A stretch of DNA of 64,000 nt from Adiantum capillus-veneris (lineage: Eukaryota; Streptophyta; Polypodiopsida; Polypodiales; Pteridaceae). The notes under the pieces were generated by a model, which was given only the letters and a program-made list of their open reading frames with translations, was not told where the DNA came from and made no database searches. Within the stretch, counting starts at the first letter, position 1, and the number at the start of each line of letters is the position of its first letter. The position numbers were made by a program, and so were the translations under genes. The stretch is from the NCBI GenBank assembly GCA_014529385.2, contig CM043953.1, positions 114,201,049 to 114,265,048 of the forward strand, given 5' to 3'. Of the stretch, positions 1 through 11,332 are shown piece after piece.

Positions 1-592
1 GGATCCTCTTGCACAAGGAAAGGATCAGTAAATCTTCAACTTTACCACCATGAGATAAGAAAGACTTAAATGTAGGGCATGGCTCGCGAGGGGGAACTTG
101 TCCAGCGTCGTAGCGTTCACGACCAAGTACTTGACTAGGGTCGGATATCTGTGCCACTAAGTAAGCCCATCTTGATATCACTGGTGATCCTTTGGAAGCT
201 TCGTATTGCTGCTTTTGTTGCTGATGATTCCAATAAGAAGTTTGCTGCTTAGAATTGTAACTTTTCCAAGAATATTCATGCTGAGACTTTTGATGCTCGC
301 ACGAAGGTACTTTGCGTCTAGTTGTCTCTGAGAAACCATGCTTTGGGTGAGAAAATTTGAGTTCCGAAGGCTTTTGTTTGAGTGGTCCTTCCTGGTCGAC
401 CACTGAAGCGTCGGAAGAAGATGCCTGTATTGTCTGAGAAGCTGTTGAGTGACTCCGGGAAGCGTTTTGCGTCTGCATCTGCTCGAAGCGAGTGTGAATT
501 GATGCAAGGCTCCTGGAAAGTGCTGCCATCTGCTTTTTGACAACTGCTATCGGATCCTCGGGTGAAATATCGTTGTCACCTTCTCTGGACAT
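1..592 (-). CDS. Partial uncharacterised ORF running off the left edge
   Basis: An uninterrupted minus-strand frame of 197 codons starts at an ATG at 590-592 and is still open at base 1, so the 3' part lies outside the window. The start reads MSREGDNDISPEDPIAVV. The first part is polar with a short coiled-coil-like stretch, the middle is Gln/Ser/Lys rich (residues about 45-120), and the last 70 residues look more globular and contain WAYLVAQISDPSQ. I do not recognise the family. Absence of stops over 590 bases contrasts with the decayed ORFs nearby, but the GA/Gln-rich composition could keep a frame open by chance. It could be a gag amino terminus or a host exon. Confidence 0.4.
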   Translation of the reverse strand, partial: MSREGDNDISPEDPIAVVKKQMAALSRSLASIHTRFEQMQTQNASRSHSTASQTIQASSSDASVVDQEGPLKQKPSELKFSHPKHGFSETTRRKVPSCEHQKSQHEYSWKSYNSKQQTSYWNHQQQKQQYEASKGSPVISRWAYLVAQISDPSQVLGRERYDAGQVPPREPCPTFKSFLSHGGKVEDLLILSLCKRI

Positions 593-1667
593 ATTGACAG
601 CTCATAGGGAATATCGTCCAGGTAACTCAGTTACGTGATGAACACGAAGCCTTCGAACTCATCTGGAGAATTGGCCATGGCACATTCACAGGGGTTGAAG
701 TTCCATTGTCGGCTGCTGAAATTTGATTGCCAAGGGAAAGGGGCGTGTCCACACGAGCGGCAGTACCCAGAAAATGGCTAGCAGAGGGGGGCGATCAAAG
801 TTGGGTCAGCAAGGGGTGCTGAAGTTAAGCGCTGGCTGGATTCGTGGCTGGCTGAATTCGTGAGCTTTTTTTTTTTTTTAATGTTCAAGTGGGTGCCCAA
901 AGTGGCCTTCAAAAAATATTTGGTCTTTAGTTTTTTAAAAAGTGCCCGACCTTTGTGTGAAATGGGTAAAAGGTACATGAGCAAAGCCAAAAGGCATCAG
1001 CGTAAAAAAAATCACCAGCGCTGACTTACCAAGGTTGCCAGCGTAGGCTGTTTTAACTAAGGGCTGCCAGCGTTTTGTGATGATTCGCCACAGGCTGCAG
1101 CCAATGCTTGGGTAGGAGGTATGTCGAAGAGGCACGGCAGTCAGTAGGTTATACGCCAAGGGGCACGGCAGCCAGCAGATCATACGCCAAAGGGTGCGAG
1201 CACGTAGAGGCACGCCGGCGGGAAAGGGTGCGAACACGAAGGGGCAGCCAAAGGGTACATCCCTCGAAAGGTCAACGGCAGGGCCACCAGCATCACCATT
1301 CATGGGTACGTGCACGCGTGTACACACATCTGTGTTTTGTTTTCTGTTTACAGAATTGAGAAATAAGGTTTAGGTTACCTCATATGCTCGTATGCACATA
1401 CGTACCACCTTTCTTCTGCTTCCATGTAACTCCGGGAAGGGGGGAGGAGAGTAGCGACGAGGGTGAGAGGCTCACAACCTTCGGGTCCCGGGAAAAATTT
1501 GCTCTGAAGAGTCGCACCGGTAGAGCGAAGGGGTGTGACCAGTCGTCGAAGGAGTGTGGCTTTTGACGAAGTGACACGTCCTTTGGGCGAAGGGGTGTGA
1601 CCATCCAAGCGCAGGGGTCCTACTTGGCATGGCACTTCGCGTATCTGCAACTAGGAAGAGAAGTAAT
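593..1667. other. Non-coding spacer with short degenerate direct repeats
   Basis: No credible gene is visible. A T-run lies near 866-879. From 1140 to 1270 short words such as AAGGGGCACGGCAG and AAGGGTGCGA-CACG recur imperfectly. Near 1525-1605 the word GCGAAGGGGTGTGACCA occurs twice. This looks like old repeat sequence joined to the broken end of the gypsy element that follows. Confidence 0.4.
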
Positions 1668-3705
1668 ACTGCAACATTAGTCACAATCGTGACATTTGGC
1701 AATCCATGGTGTTTAAATATCTGAGCTAGAAATATTCTAGCCATGTGATCAGCTTTGATCGTCTTCTTTACTGGAAGAAAATGTGCTTGCTTACTGAATC
1801 TGTCTACTATAGTCCAAATTGCATCATTTCCATTCTTGGATCTAGGAAGATCCGTAATAAAATCCATGGCAATACTTTCCCATGGCGTGTTAGGCACAGG
1901 GAGCGGTTGAAGCTTGCCATAAACTTTATGTCTATCATATTTTACTTTTTGGCAGACTAAACACTCATGTTCATGTTTTTCAATGTCCGCACGGAGTGTT
2001 GGCCAAAAGAAATACCTTTCGAGGGCACTAGTGGTGGAAGCAATTCCCCGATGCCCGGCATAAGGAGAATTATGTGCTTCATCCATCACCTTATGTCGTA
2101 AGGGCTGAGCTATGCATATTGCTTGTTGACGATAGAGCGTATTATCCCTAATGGAATAAGGTGGCCTTGAGTGACCTGCTTGAAGATCTGCCCAAATTGT
2201 GGCGGAGTCTGGATCTTGAGGATACATCTCGCTGAGAGATTCTAGTTCCTCATGATAAATTGTTGTTAGTGCATTGATCTTTGGACGCCTGGAGAGAGCA
2301 TTTGCAAGTGCATTCTTCGTTCTAGAAGTATGTAAAATCTGAAAATGGAACATTGAAAGAAAGTTGGCCCATCTCATCTGCTTTTCTAATAACTTTCTCT
2401 GTGTGAGAAAGTAGCGAAGACTTTGATGATCTGTCTTGATAATAAGATCAGCTCCTAACAGATAGTGTTTCCAAATGGAAAGAGCATGAATTACTGCCAT
2501 TAACTCTTTCTCGTATATGGAAACATGCAACTCTACATCTTTAAGGTGCCAACTTTCATAGGCTATTGCGTGACCCTCTTGGTTCAAAACTGCTCCTACA
2601 CAATCTCCAGATGCATCGCAGTATACCTCGAAAGGTTTGCGAAGATCAGGGACGGTGAGAATAGGTCCGTGACTGAGTAGATACTTAAGCTTTTTGAAAG
2701 CTTGTTTTTGTCCAGACCCCCAATGGAATGGAATCCACTTCTTTGTCAGGTCATGCAGACCTGCTATCACGGCAAAAGCTCGAATGAAACGCCGATAATA
2801 AGAACAGAGGCCAAGGAAACTTCGTACATCATGTACTGTAGTTGGCGGAGGCCATTCTACAACTGCTTGAATCTTATCAGGGTCACTTGATTGTGAGATA
2901 CTATATGGCCCAAATAGTGGATTTCTTTTAGAAAAAACTCACTCTTCTTAGCATTCACAAATAATTTGTGTTTGCGTAATTCTTCAAACACTAAGGCGAG
3001 ATGCTTATAGTGTTCGTCTTCCGTCTCTGAGAAGATTAAGACGTCATCAAAGAAAACGCCTGTGAAGCTTCTATATGAGTGGAAGATTCTATCCATCATT
3101 CTGTTGAATGTGGCTGGTGCATTAGTGAGTCCAAAAGGCATCACTAAGAATTCATACAACCCGAAGGTTGTTCTAAATGAAGTCTTATGCACATCCTGAG
3201 GAGCTATGCGGATTTGATGATAACCGCTCTTCAAGTCTATACGACTAAAAACACTTGCTCCTTGTAACTTGTCAAGAATGTCGTCAATCCGAGGGATTGG
3301 AAATCGATTCTTGATTGTGATCTTGTTTAGAGATCTATAGTCTATGCACATGCAGAATGTGCCATCTTTTTTTTGTACTATCAAGACAGGTGAACAATAT
3401 GGAGAAGTACTAGGCCTTATTAAGCCCTTCTTTAAAAGTTGGTTAACCTGCTTGAGAATTTTCTCTTGCTGCATTAGACTAACACGATAAGGGGGCTGAT
3501 TTGGAGGAGAACTTCTTGGGATCAAATCAATTGTATGATCCTCAGGTCGCGAAGGTGGGAGTTCATTTGGAAGTTCATCTGCAAAACAATCTTTATAACT
3601 TTCTAATAACTTAAGTCTTTTTTTCTCTAAAGAGGAAGAAAGTTGTGAAACAGACACATCTCTCTCTCTTGCAAAAATCAAGTACGCTGAAACACACTTT
3701 TTCAT
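1668..3705 (-). pseudogene. pol region (RT, RNase H, partial integrase) of gypsy element 1
   Basis: Reverse transcriptase spans 3705-2857. Motifs seen are the [19 protein letters not shown] entry, [14 protein letters not shown], and FFDDVLIFS near 3053, where the two Asp bind metal. A frameshift near 2830-2880 moves the reading to 2770-1668, which carries RNase H (CDASG, then the YEKELMAVIHAL and TDHQSL segments) and integrase. The integrase has its HHCC zinc finger (HNSPYAGH ... CLVCQ) and the first catalytic Asp (MDFITDLP). The frame then reads into unrelated sequence after HHGLP, so the second Asp and the Glu are absent. The enzyme cannot integrate DNA. Confidence 0.88.
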
Positions 3706-3744
3706 TTCTTTCTTGATGGCAATGTGATTGGCGATAGGAATACG

Positions 3745-5383
3745 TCAATCACCTGCATCTGCAAGTACAAGATACTCCTTTCCTTTATGAGCAAAGGATA
3801 AGGTTTTCTGAACATAGTCAGGAACGGGATGCATCTTGTAGTGCCAAGGCATTCCCAAGATAACATCGCATCCTTCAAGTGAAGCTAGTAAGAAAGACTC
3901 TTGATCTTTGTAGTCGTCGACCTTTAGATTCAACTTCCCTATGATTGGAGTAGAGTTTGAGTTCTGCCCTTTGAAAGCAGATTGTGCTTGAATAGAAACT
4001 CCAAAACGATTGGGCTGCAAGTTCAGGTCGTCAGCTAGCTTGGTAGAGATGAAGTTGTTTGTACTACCAGGGTCAAACAAAATGAGAGCCCGTTGGTTGT
4101 TGATGCTACCCCATGCTTTAAGAAGAGCTCTTTCTTTTCCATCCTTGGTTGTATTTCCTTGTACATCTGGGACTGCATTGGAAGAGGGTGGTTGTGGAGG
4201 TTTGGTAGGACAGTCACCCTTCATATGACCAACTTGTCCGCACTTGAAGCATCTTCCTTCACTAATGTAGGTTCGCAACTTAGCAGGAGAGAGATATCTC
4301 CCTTTCTTGGGCTGATTTGGCTTTGCTTCTGCTTCGGAGGCGGTTCTTTTCTTCTTTTGAGAAGAAGTAGAAGAGGTAGGCTGCTCATGGAGAGCCTTCC
4401 GCTTGGCATGGTAAGTGCTTTGCTCCATCTTCCTGGGAGTACCCTTGTCATGTATTCCATCAGCTATGCGGGCTGATTCCATAAGTATCTGCAAGTTACC
4501 TCGAGGGTAAAGCTTCATAGCCTTTTGCAAGGCTTTATGCAATCCTGCTTCAAACTTGCGCATCTTTTCCGAATCGTCAATCTTCTTGAATGGAGTGACT
4601 TTCAAGAGAACGTCCCAAAACCTATCCACATAGCGTGGAACAGTTTTGTTCTCCGACTGTGAAAGTCGATCCCATTCTTTCTTTACCTCTTCCTCATAGT
4701 CTGGAGGAAGGAACTGTGTGTTGAACTCCTTCTTGAAAGCAGTCCAATCTTGGGGTTTACGATCTTCCAGGATAAGGGTTAACCACCAACTGCTGGCGAA
4801 GTTTGGATCTTTCTTTAAAATTCCCTTCAGCAAATGCAACTTCGAATTGGCGGATGAAAGCCAAAGCTTTGTCATTATCACGCCGTCCATTGTAGGTGTC
4901 GAATTTCACATCTTTGTGTCCCGACTTGAATGTTTTCTGCCTGTGGTGCTTCCTCTTACGGTGCTCCTTCTTTCTATGCTTAGACTCGTTATGGACAGGA
5001 GTCTTTTCCCTTGAATGCACTTCTTGCTGCGAAGGATCGTCAAGAAACATGTCTTCCGGAGCAACGATGTCATCCAGATTCTTCATGAAAGAGAGCTGAG
5101 GGGAATCAGGGGGATCCTGCTCTTGAACCTTTGGGTTAAACCGCACATGACGTTCTGAAGGTTTCCTGTGCCTCTCGTGCATGCGGGAGGTTCCAATCAA
5201 AGGATCTTTCCTTGGTTCTGGCGCCTTTGGGTTCTGCGGGATTTCTCCCGACCCCATCAGCATTTTCTCCTTCCCTTTCTCAAGAGTATGGAGAATCTTT
5301 TGGACTTCTGGATTTGAGAGAGCTTTTTGCAACTCTTCCACCTGCTGTTGAAGGAGAGAGAACTCTATCTCGCGTCCTCCCAT
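3745..5383 (-). pseudogene. gag-protease region of gypsy element 1
   Basis: The gag polyprotein packages element RNA and its protease processes the polyprotein. The frame starts at 5383 with a coiled-coil-like segment, then a Lys/His-rich basic patch (residues about 125-155), and shifts frame near 4830. The second frame (4890-3745) holds the retrotransposon gag domain, a CX2CX4HX4C zinc knuckle (CFKCGQVGHMKGDC, near 4210-4250) and an aspartic protease in which the usual DSGS/T reads DPGSTNNFIS. A TGA at 3745-3747 interrupts the frame before reverse transcriptase; the following codons stay in frame with it. The frameshift, the stop and the Ser-to-Pro change next to the catalytic Asp suggest loss of function. 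Confidence 0.85.
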
Positions 5384-5436
5384 TTCTGCAGTCTGCCAAG
5401 AGTCGTCAATCCCTTAAGGAAGAGAGAGATGACCTT

Positions 5437-5448
5437 GGTCTGATACCA
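5437..5448 (-). other. Primer binding site, initiator tRNA-Met type (element 1)
   Basis: The minus strand reads TGGTATCAGACC, one base different from the usual plant TGGTATCAGAGC, and lies one base inside the LTR end. It primes minus-strand DNA synthesis in LTR retrotransposons. Confidence 0.8.
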
Positions 5449-5449
5449 C

Positions 5450-5822
5450 TGTCACAAAAATACGGAAGCGTAAACTGACGTTTAATTGCACTTCAAATAC
5501 TCAAGAGAATTAGAGAGAGAGAGAAAACTTGACACTTCATTGGGGACTAGAAGATGGGCTGGTCCCCCCCCATAAAGAGGATATCTTTATTACTAAGGGA
5601 GAATCTTTACAAGCACAGGAACGGGGCGAAAGCCCGTCCTCTATTCTTTCTTGGCCTTTTTCTGCTTCTGACTGAGAGAGTAGAACAACTGCTCTCTGAC
5701 TACTGAGAGGATCTATCCTCTTCTACGAGATTTTGGGAAGCTCTCGTAGGGGAGAGTCTACCTTCCACAAAACTCATCGGAAGCTCTCACGAATGAGGGT
5801 CTATCTTCCGCTAACTGTGTCA
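5450..5822 (-). repeat. 5' LTR of gypsy element 1
   Basis: In minus-strand reading the LTR begins TGACAC at 5822 and ends GTGACA at 5450, directly before the primer binding site. It contains an AATAAA polyadenylation-type signal near 5590-5600 and a GA-rich stretch near 5510. The outer boundary (5822) is inferred from the TG...CA rule only, because the partner LTR is lost and no target duplication can be tested. Confidence 0.55.
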
Positions 5823-6339
5823 CTTTGGACGTAATCATTCCTGCAATTAACCAACCACAGAAACATGCAAAACACACACACACGCTTGCTGTAATTTTCT
5901 GCACATAACCAGAAATTGTTACCTGAGTGTGTTCCAATGCCAAATTGGAGGTCCTTTTCGCGATGGAAATGCTCCAAACTTGGTGTATGTGTAGAGTAGG
6001 TAGTGGGGAATGAGATTCTATTAAGACTTTGCTGAAATTCACCCTAATACAAGTGATTAGGGGCTGAAAACAGGGAATTTGCAGCAGCTAGACAAGGGAG
6101 AAAGAGAGTTTTCTACTACTTTACGCGATGAAACTTCCCCAAAGCTGTAAGCAACCATGAGAGGCCTTGTTCTAGGTGATGGGTGCTCAGAGGCTCCACA
6201 TACACCACAAGGTGCTGCTCTCAAGCTTCACTGCGTAGAGGATGGTCAACTTGGGGGGGGGGGGGTAGTGCACTGCTAACCTGGCAAGAGGGGGAGGGGC
6301 TGCTCTCTTATAGCCTCCCAGAAGAGGGGGCGCTAGCAT

Positions 6340-6400
<61 letters not shown>

Positions 6401-7070
6401 ATGGGAAAGTGTGCGAAGTGGCACACTTACTTTAAAATTTAAAAACCATTCAACTTTTGACTTTAAAAATCCTATGCTAGTTGATGAAATGTGCAATTAA
6501 GTGCACAACTGCACACATAGATGCAACAAATGAAAACGTTAGCTGCTCCCTAGCGCATTGCCATACCAGCAATGCTCTGGCATTACCTGTTCACACTTGT
6601 CCGGCCATTTGGTCCAACGCAAATCATTTAAGATACTTTTAACTAACTTATCCTTAGGCCGTAAAATAATCAGGCCTTAGGGTTAATAGTCTAAGGACCC
6701 CATCTCATTCTTGTGCTTGCACTAGCGCGCGTAATTTTCTGAGCCTGTAATCTGAGTCTACTATCTATCCCTTCATTGAAGACTCGATTTCCCAATCGCT
6801 AGGGCTTCAGGGTATTTTCTGCTAGGGTCTCCCTGAGGTGCACTAGCCCAAACTTGGGCGCACCTGAGGCCCCAGAATTGCTAAATCTATTTTGATGTGC
6901 ACACAACTAATTAGATAATTCTTTTCTCGTAAATAAATTAATTATTTACAAAGTCTGACATAGTTACAAGAGTTGTAGCCTTTAGACAAAATGATTGGGT
7001 CTTGCTTAAGTTTCCCAAGGCTCAATTAAGGCACACGACAGACAAGAATCCTACGGGACACCAAATGTAC
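5823..7070. other. Spacer with poly-G and AG microsatellite
   Basis: No gene is supported. A run of 13 G lies at 6253-6265 and a (AG)27 tract at 6342-6396. The Leu/Ser-alternating frames across it are microsatellite translations. The sequence immediately left of 7071 is not recognisable as element C, although C flanks element B on the right. Confidence 0.6.
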
Positions 7071-7725
7071 TATCACAAGACGGGCACCACGTGCCAATAG
7101 AAAAGAACAGACTTAACACTTCAATAACAACTGAACTGAAAGGGGAAGACGACATGCGACACGGAGTGGTATAATTCCACCCCAGAGAGTATTCCCCAAA
7201 CCGTGGCGCCCCTTTCGGTATTTCTTTATATTGCATCAACTCAGTACAAGCCGGTACTCCAGACTATGCACCTTCTCCAGGAAGCGTGCCAGAGAATGAG
7301 CCCATGGCCTCATATTCAAAGGCCCTAGGCCCCAAAAGAAGTTTACATGAAAAGCCTCCAAACTCAAAAGCTTTTGGTCCAAAAGCAATGCCAAAAAGCT
7401 GCTAGCGTAATTCACGGAATTCCATACAGTCTGCCACGTCAGCAATCAGCTCAAAACGCGGAAATCCATACAGTCTGTCACGTCATCAGCTAGCGGAAAA
7501 TCCGGAGCGTCCTTACAACTGCCGCGTCATCATTCCACGCGTGTGTGGGTCCTGCTTTAATTTAATGCCTTTATGTCACTTGAGCCCCATTGGACGGGGT
7601 CCCCATAAGTTGGTAGGATTTCTTCTTCTGCTATTGCTTGTTCTTTTTAGGGTTTAGGCCCCTCGGCTAGGATCTGCAGGTTGGCTCCATTCTTCAGGGC
7701 TTTGATATGTCAGCAGTTTGTTACA
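7071..7725 (-). repeat. 3' LTR of element B
   Basis: It aligns by eye to 16890-17491 along its length but contains about 70 more bases near 7527-7600. On the minus strand it starts TGTAAC at 7725; its far end reads TATCAC on the plus strand where the other copy has TGTCAC. On the minus strand it contains the words AAAGAAATACCGAAAGGGGCGCCA, also found in the element 2 LTR. Confidence 0.8.
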
Positions 7726-7728
7726 TCC

Positions 7729-8320
7729 TGTCACAAAGTGATGACGTGGCTACCGAGAGCAGAAACTGCCAGAAACCCTAATTCTTGCAAACCCTAATTT
7801 GCAGAAACCCTAATTTTTGGAAATCCTAACCCTAACTGCTGAAATGCCACGTGGCAGCAGTATGGATGTTTCCGGATTTTGCAGAGCTGAAAAAAAGCCC
7901 AGCTAGCGACGCAATTATCTGCTTTTCTCTACGTATGGGCCAAGGGAGAGAAAAAACTGATTGCTTTATTTTTACTCTCCTGAGAGAGGAGAGAGAATTT
8001 TTGCTTTTAATTCTGGAAGCTTTTGGGGCTCTGCTTTTGGGCATCCCTTGTAAACAAATAAATAGGTTGTTTAGGGCTCACTCTGCAGAGCATCTGGACG
8101 CAGAGTCTGAGAGTGAAACCCTAACCGCTCTCTTGTACTTTGACATTGATTTAATACATAAAGAAATACCGAAAGGGACGCCAGTCTTTGGGGCCAATAT
8201 CTCTAGGCATGGAACTCCGTCGGGCCAGTGCAAATCTATTGTGATCTGTGAATTGTTTTGAAGTGATTATTTGGTGTTGTGGTGATTGATTCTTGATTTG
8301 GAGTGTCCAAGTTTGTTACA
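7729..8320 (+). repeat. 5' LTR of element 2
   Basis: It runs from TGTCACAAAGTGATGACG to GTTTGTTACA, 592 bp, directly before the primer site. Near its start are several AAACCCTAA words. A GAGAGAG stretch and an R-U5-like block with AAAGAAATACCGAAAGGG follow. Confidence 0.93.
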
Positions 8321-8321
8321 G

Positions 8322-8333
8322 TGGTATCAGAGC
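8322..8333 (+). other. Primer binding site of element 2
   Basis: TGGTATCAGAGC, a perfect complement-type match to the initiator tRNA-Met 3' end used by plant LTR elements, one base after the LTR. Confidence 0.93.
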
Positions 8334-8432
8334 ACGGCCGATTGCTTTTCTACGGGAAATCCGATCCTCAAATTTTTTTCCGCGGCACCTACGGCTTCAC
8401 GCAAGGATCAGTCGACTCCCTCTGCATCTGGA

Positions 8433-10488
8433 GATGCGGGCAGGGATCACAACGAAGATTCCGGCAGTGTATGGCCCGCCTCTGCCTACTCAGACGGAGC
8501 GACAAGAGATGGAGCATCGTCAATTGATCGGCGATGCAACAAAGATGATGCTCAATTTTGCGAAGGACCCAAAATTTGCAAAATATATGAGCGAGACTTC
8601 TTTTCAAGAAGTGCACGAGCAGTGGCAAAAACCACTACACCACCCCCGAAACCCACTCTCAAGAAACCTTCTGCTCACAAGAAATATTCAGAGAAGGAAT
8701 TAGAAGAGGTGGTTGATGCACGGATTGCTCAGCTTTTTGACGCACAAAAGAAAGCCAAAAAGCACGGCAAAAAGCGTAAAAAGGGCACTGACTTCCTGGG
8801 TTATTTGGGTTGTCAAGCGACATTTGACAAAGCAAAGAAACAGAAGAAGCGTGTTCACTTTGAAGGAGTACCCAATTCTTCTTCTTCTTCTTCTTCTGAC
8901 AGTTCTTCTAGCTCTTCAGATTCGAGCGAAGAAGACAGAAAAGGCAAAAAGCAAAGCAAGAAACAACGCTTCGGAAAGGGCAAGAAAAAGTCAAAGAAGT
9001 CTAAATCTCGCCCAGTGACTGACAGTTCTACTGAGGACTCGTCTACAGACAGTTCAGACTCCGATGACGGAAACTTTTATGCGAACAAGAAGAATTTTTA
9101 AAAAGCCAACCAATATGACTTTCTGGAAGATAAAAGCAAGAAAGTCCGAGAGTTTAAGGAAGGTGGACACTCGATCAAATTTGATACTTTTTCAGGAACT
9201 TAGATGCTTCGAAGGCTCTTTGTCTTTTATACAGCAGTTTGACATCGCTTTCGCGGGAGGAGGCTACTTAGAGCACTCCAAGATTCGGAGAGCTGCCTCT
9301 TACTTAGAGGGGAATGCTCGAACTTGGTGGTCCACGCTTCTTTTAAACAAGACTGCGTCAGTTAAATGGCTGAAATTTAAGAAGCTTTTTATTTCTTCTT
9401 GGTTGACGCAAGAGTATGAACGCGATATACGAGCTGCTTGGAACCATCTTCGGATGACCAAGGAAGATACAATAAATGCTTACTGTGAGAGATTTTGGAG
9501 CTCTTTTCTATCCGCCTCTTCATTCAAGAAGATCTCGCTCAGAGAACAGTTTGAGTGGTTTACCTTGGGTCTACCTACAGAGATCCGAGATCACTGCTTG
9601 GAACAGAAGTCAGCTTCTATTCAGGAGTTGATGAGTCATGCGAAGCGGGGCTTTGCCATTCACTCTGGTAGTCTGACCTACCCCACAGATGAGGCCATGA
9701 CACAACGAGCCGAACAGACTTCTGGGAATGAAAGTAGAAAGAAAAAGAGCAACCCAGAGAAAAAGGATGCACGACCCAAGCTTACTCCTCGGGAGCGAGC
9801 TCGCTTCATCAAGGAGGGGAAGTGCTTTGGATGCGGGGAACATGGACATATCTCCGCGAAGTGCCCTAAAAAGGCACAGAAAGAACATAATGATAGGGAC
9901 GACGACAGGCCTGAGAGCTCGAGAGCAGCTGAGGAACATGGACGAAAAGGCAAGATGAAAAGAGGATTGGTTCCAGATTGCGTGGGTACCGATCCCAACA
10001 CCATGGACGAGAGTACAGAACTTTGCCGAGCTTGGGGCAAAGTGAAAGATCAAGAGGCCCTGATCTTCTTTGATGGAGGAGCCAAGGCCAACTTCATTTC
10101 ACTGGAATTGGCGGCGCGGCTCGAGATCACTCTCGATCGGATGGGACCACTTGCGGAGGCAGTTCTAGCGGCACCCGACAAAGACGTAGCCATTACACGT
10201 GTCATTGGCATATTTCAGTTGCATTGTCAGGGGTAGTTGCATTGTCAGGGGTATTTGAGGCATGAGGACTTCTTCATAATGCCTTTGGAGGGTTGTGATG
10301 TTCTCTTAGGGATTCCCTGGTATCACAAGAACAATGCCGTGGTCGATTATCGAGCGAGAAAAGTGACTTTGACTACAGAGAAGGGCAGAACCATTGTACT
10401 TGATATTAAACTGAAGGGCGAGTCTATCCCTATTGTATTGGCTTCGGCCATTTCAAAATTAATAAAATCTAGTCTGTTTGTTTACTCG
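8433..10488 (+). pseudogene. gag-protease region of element 2
   Basis: The amino part (from the ATG near 8433) contains the MRAGITTKIPAVYGPPLP start, then shifts frame near 8640. A Lys/Ser-rich basic stretch (8725-9090) follows, then a second frameshift near 9070. The frame at 9064-10236 holds the gag domain (residues about 55-200), a CX2CX4HX4C zinc knuckle CFGCGEHGHISAKC at about 9829-9870, and a protease whose active site reads FFDGGAKANFIS instead of DSGA. An 18-bp tandem duplication at about 10218-10253 places a TAG in frame. The protease then continues with LLGIPWYHKNNAVVDY. The Ser-to-Gly change, stop and frameshifts indicate decay. Confidence 0.85.
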
Positions 10489-10563
10489 ATCTTTATGAAA
10501 GAATTGAGCGATAAGGATAGGATAAATATGTCTAAACTTGATAAAGAATGCCAAGATTTTCTA

Positions 10564-11327
10564 TGTCACAAAGTGATGACGTGACTACCCGAAACCCTAA
10601 TTCTATTGAAACCCTAGCCCTAAAATCAGAAATCCTAATTCCGCCCGAAACCCTAATTCGGATGAAACCCTAACCCTAAAATCAAAAACCCTAATTCTGC
10701 CCGAAACCCTAATTTTGATGAAACCCTAACCCTAAAATCAAAAACCCTAATTCTTTCCTAACCCTAATCCGAACCCTAACCTTGATTTGCTGACTTGGCG
10801 GGTTGACATGTGGCCTGCTGTACGGACACCAGCGCGATTTACGGAAAGCTGAGCAGATTTTTGGCATTGCTTTTGCTTTTGCGTGGGGTGTTTGTGATTT
10901 CAGCTTTTGGTATTGATTTTCCACGCAATGGGAAAAGAGAGAAAGCCTCTTTGCTTTATTAAAAGAAAGAGAGAGAAAGAACTTTTGCTTTATTTTCCAA
11001 AGCTTTTACTTAAGCTTTTGATTTTCAGCTTTAGGGGATCTGCTTTTGGCGACCCTTGTAACTTCAAATATGTGAGCAGGCCTCTCACAACTCAGAGCAT
11101 CTGGATGCAGAGTCTGAGTGTGAGCGCCTGCCCGCACTCTTGTACTTTGAACACAGATTAATACAAAAAGAAATACCGAAAGGGGCGCCAGTCTTTGGGG
11201 CCAATATCTCTAGGGACGGAACTCCGCCGGGCCAGTGTTGAATCAATTGTGAACTATGAACTGTTTTTAAGTGGTTATTTGTGCTGTCGTGGTAGATTCT
11301 TGACTTGGAGTGTCCAAGTCTGTTACA
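10564..11327 (+). repeat. Solo LTR inserted in pol of element 2
   Basis: A complete LTR of the element 2 family (TGTCACAAAGTGATGACG ... TGTTACA) with no internal region. It is flanked by TTCTA (10559-10563) and TTCTC (11328-11332), a target duplication with one mismatch. The reading frame of element 2 continues in phase from before to after it when the LTR and one flank are discounted, which supports insertion. Its start is packed with AAACCCTAA and CCCTAACCCTAA words (10589-10785), more than in the element 2 LTRs. Recombination between LTRs of a full element normally leaves such a remnant. Confidence 0.88.
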
Positions 11328-11332
11328 TTCTC

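Larger units (their letters stand above)
1668..5822 (-). mobile_element. Ty3/gypsy element 1, truncated in integrase
   Basis: This minus-strand LTR retrotransposon retains its 5' LTR (5450-5822), primer binding site, gag, protease, reverse transcriptase, RNase H and the first half of integrase. Homology stops near 1668, just after the integrase stretch that precedes the second catalytic Asp, so the rest of integrase, any chromodomain and the 3' LTR are missing. Its proteins are close relatives of those of element 2 (7729-15202): both share the [11 protein letters not shown] motif, the FFDD reverse-transcriptase active site and the RFSKQAHF integrase motif. Frameshifts and stops show it is dead. 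Confidence 0.88.

Noticed and set aside
935-1327. 130-residue minus-strand frame
   Set aside because: It overlaps degenerate short repeats, shows no family motif and its amino-acid pattern follows the repeated words.
6187-6496. Leu/Ser-rich frames across the AG tract
   Set aside because: They are translations of the microsatellite. The same applies to frames at 30022-30342, 39263-39702, 41824-42090, 42141-42335, 46971-47341 and 50825-51019.
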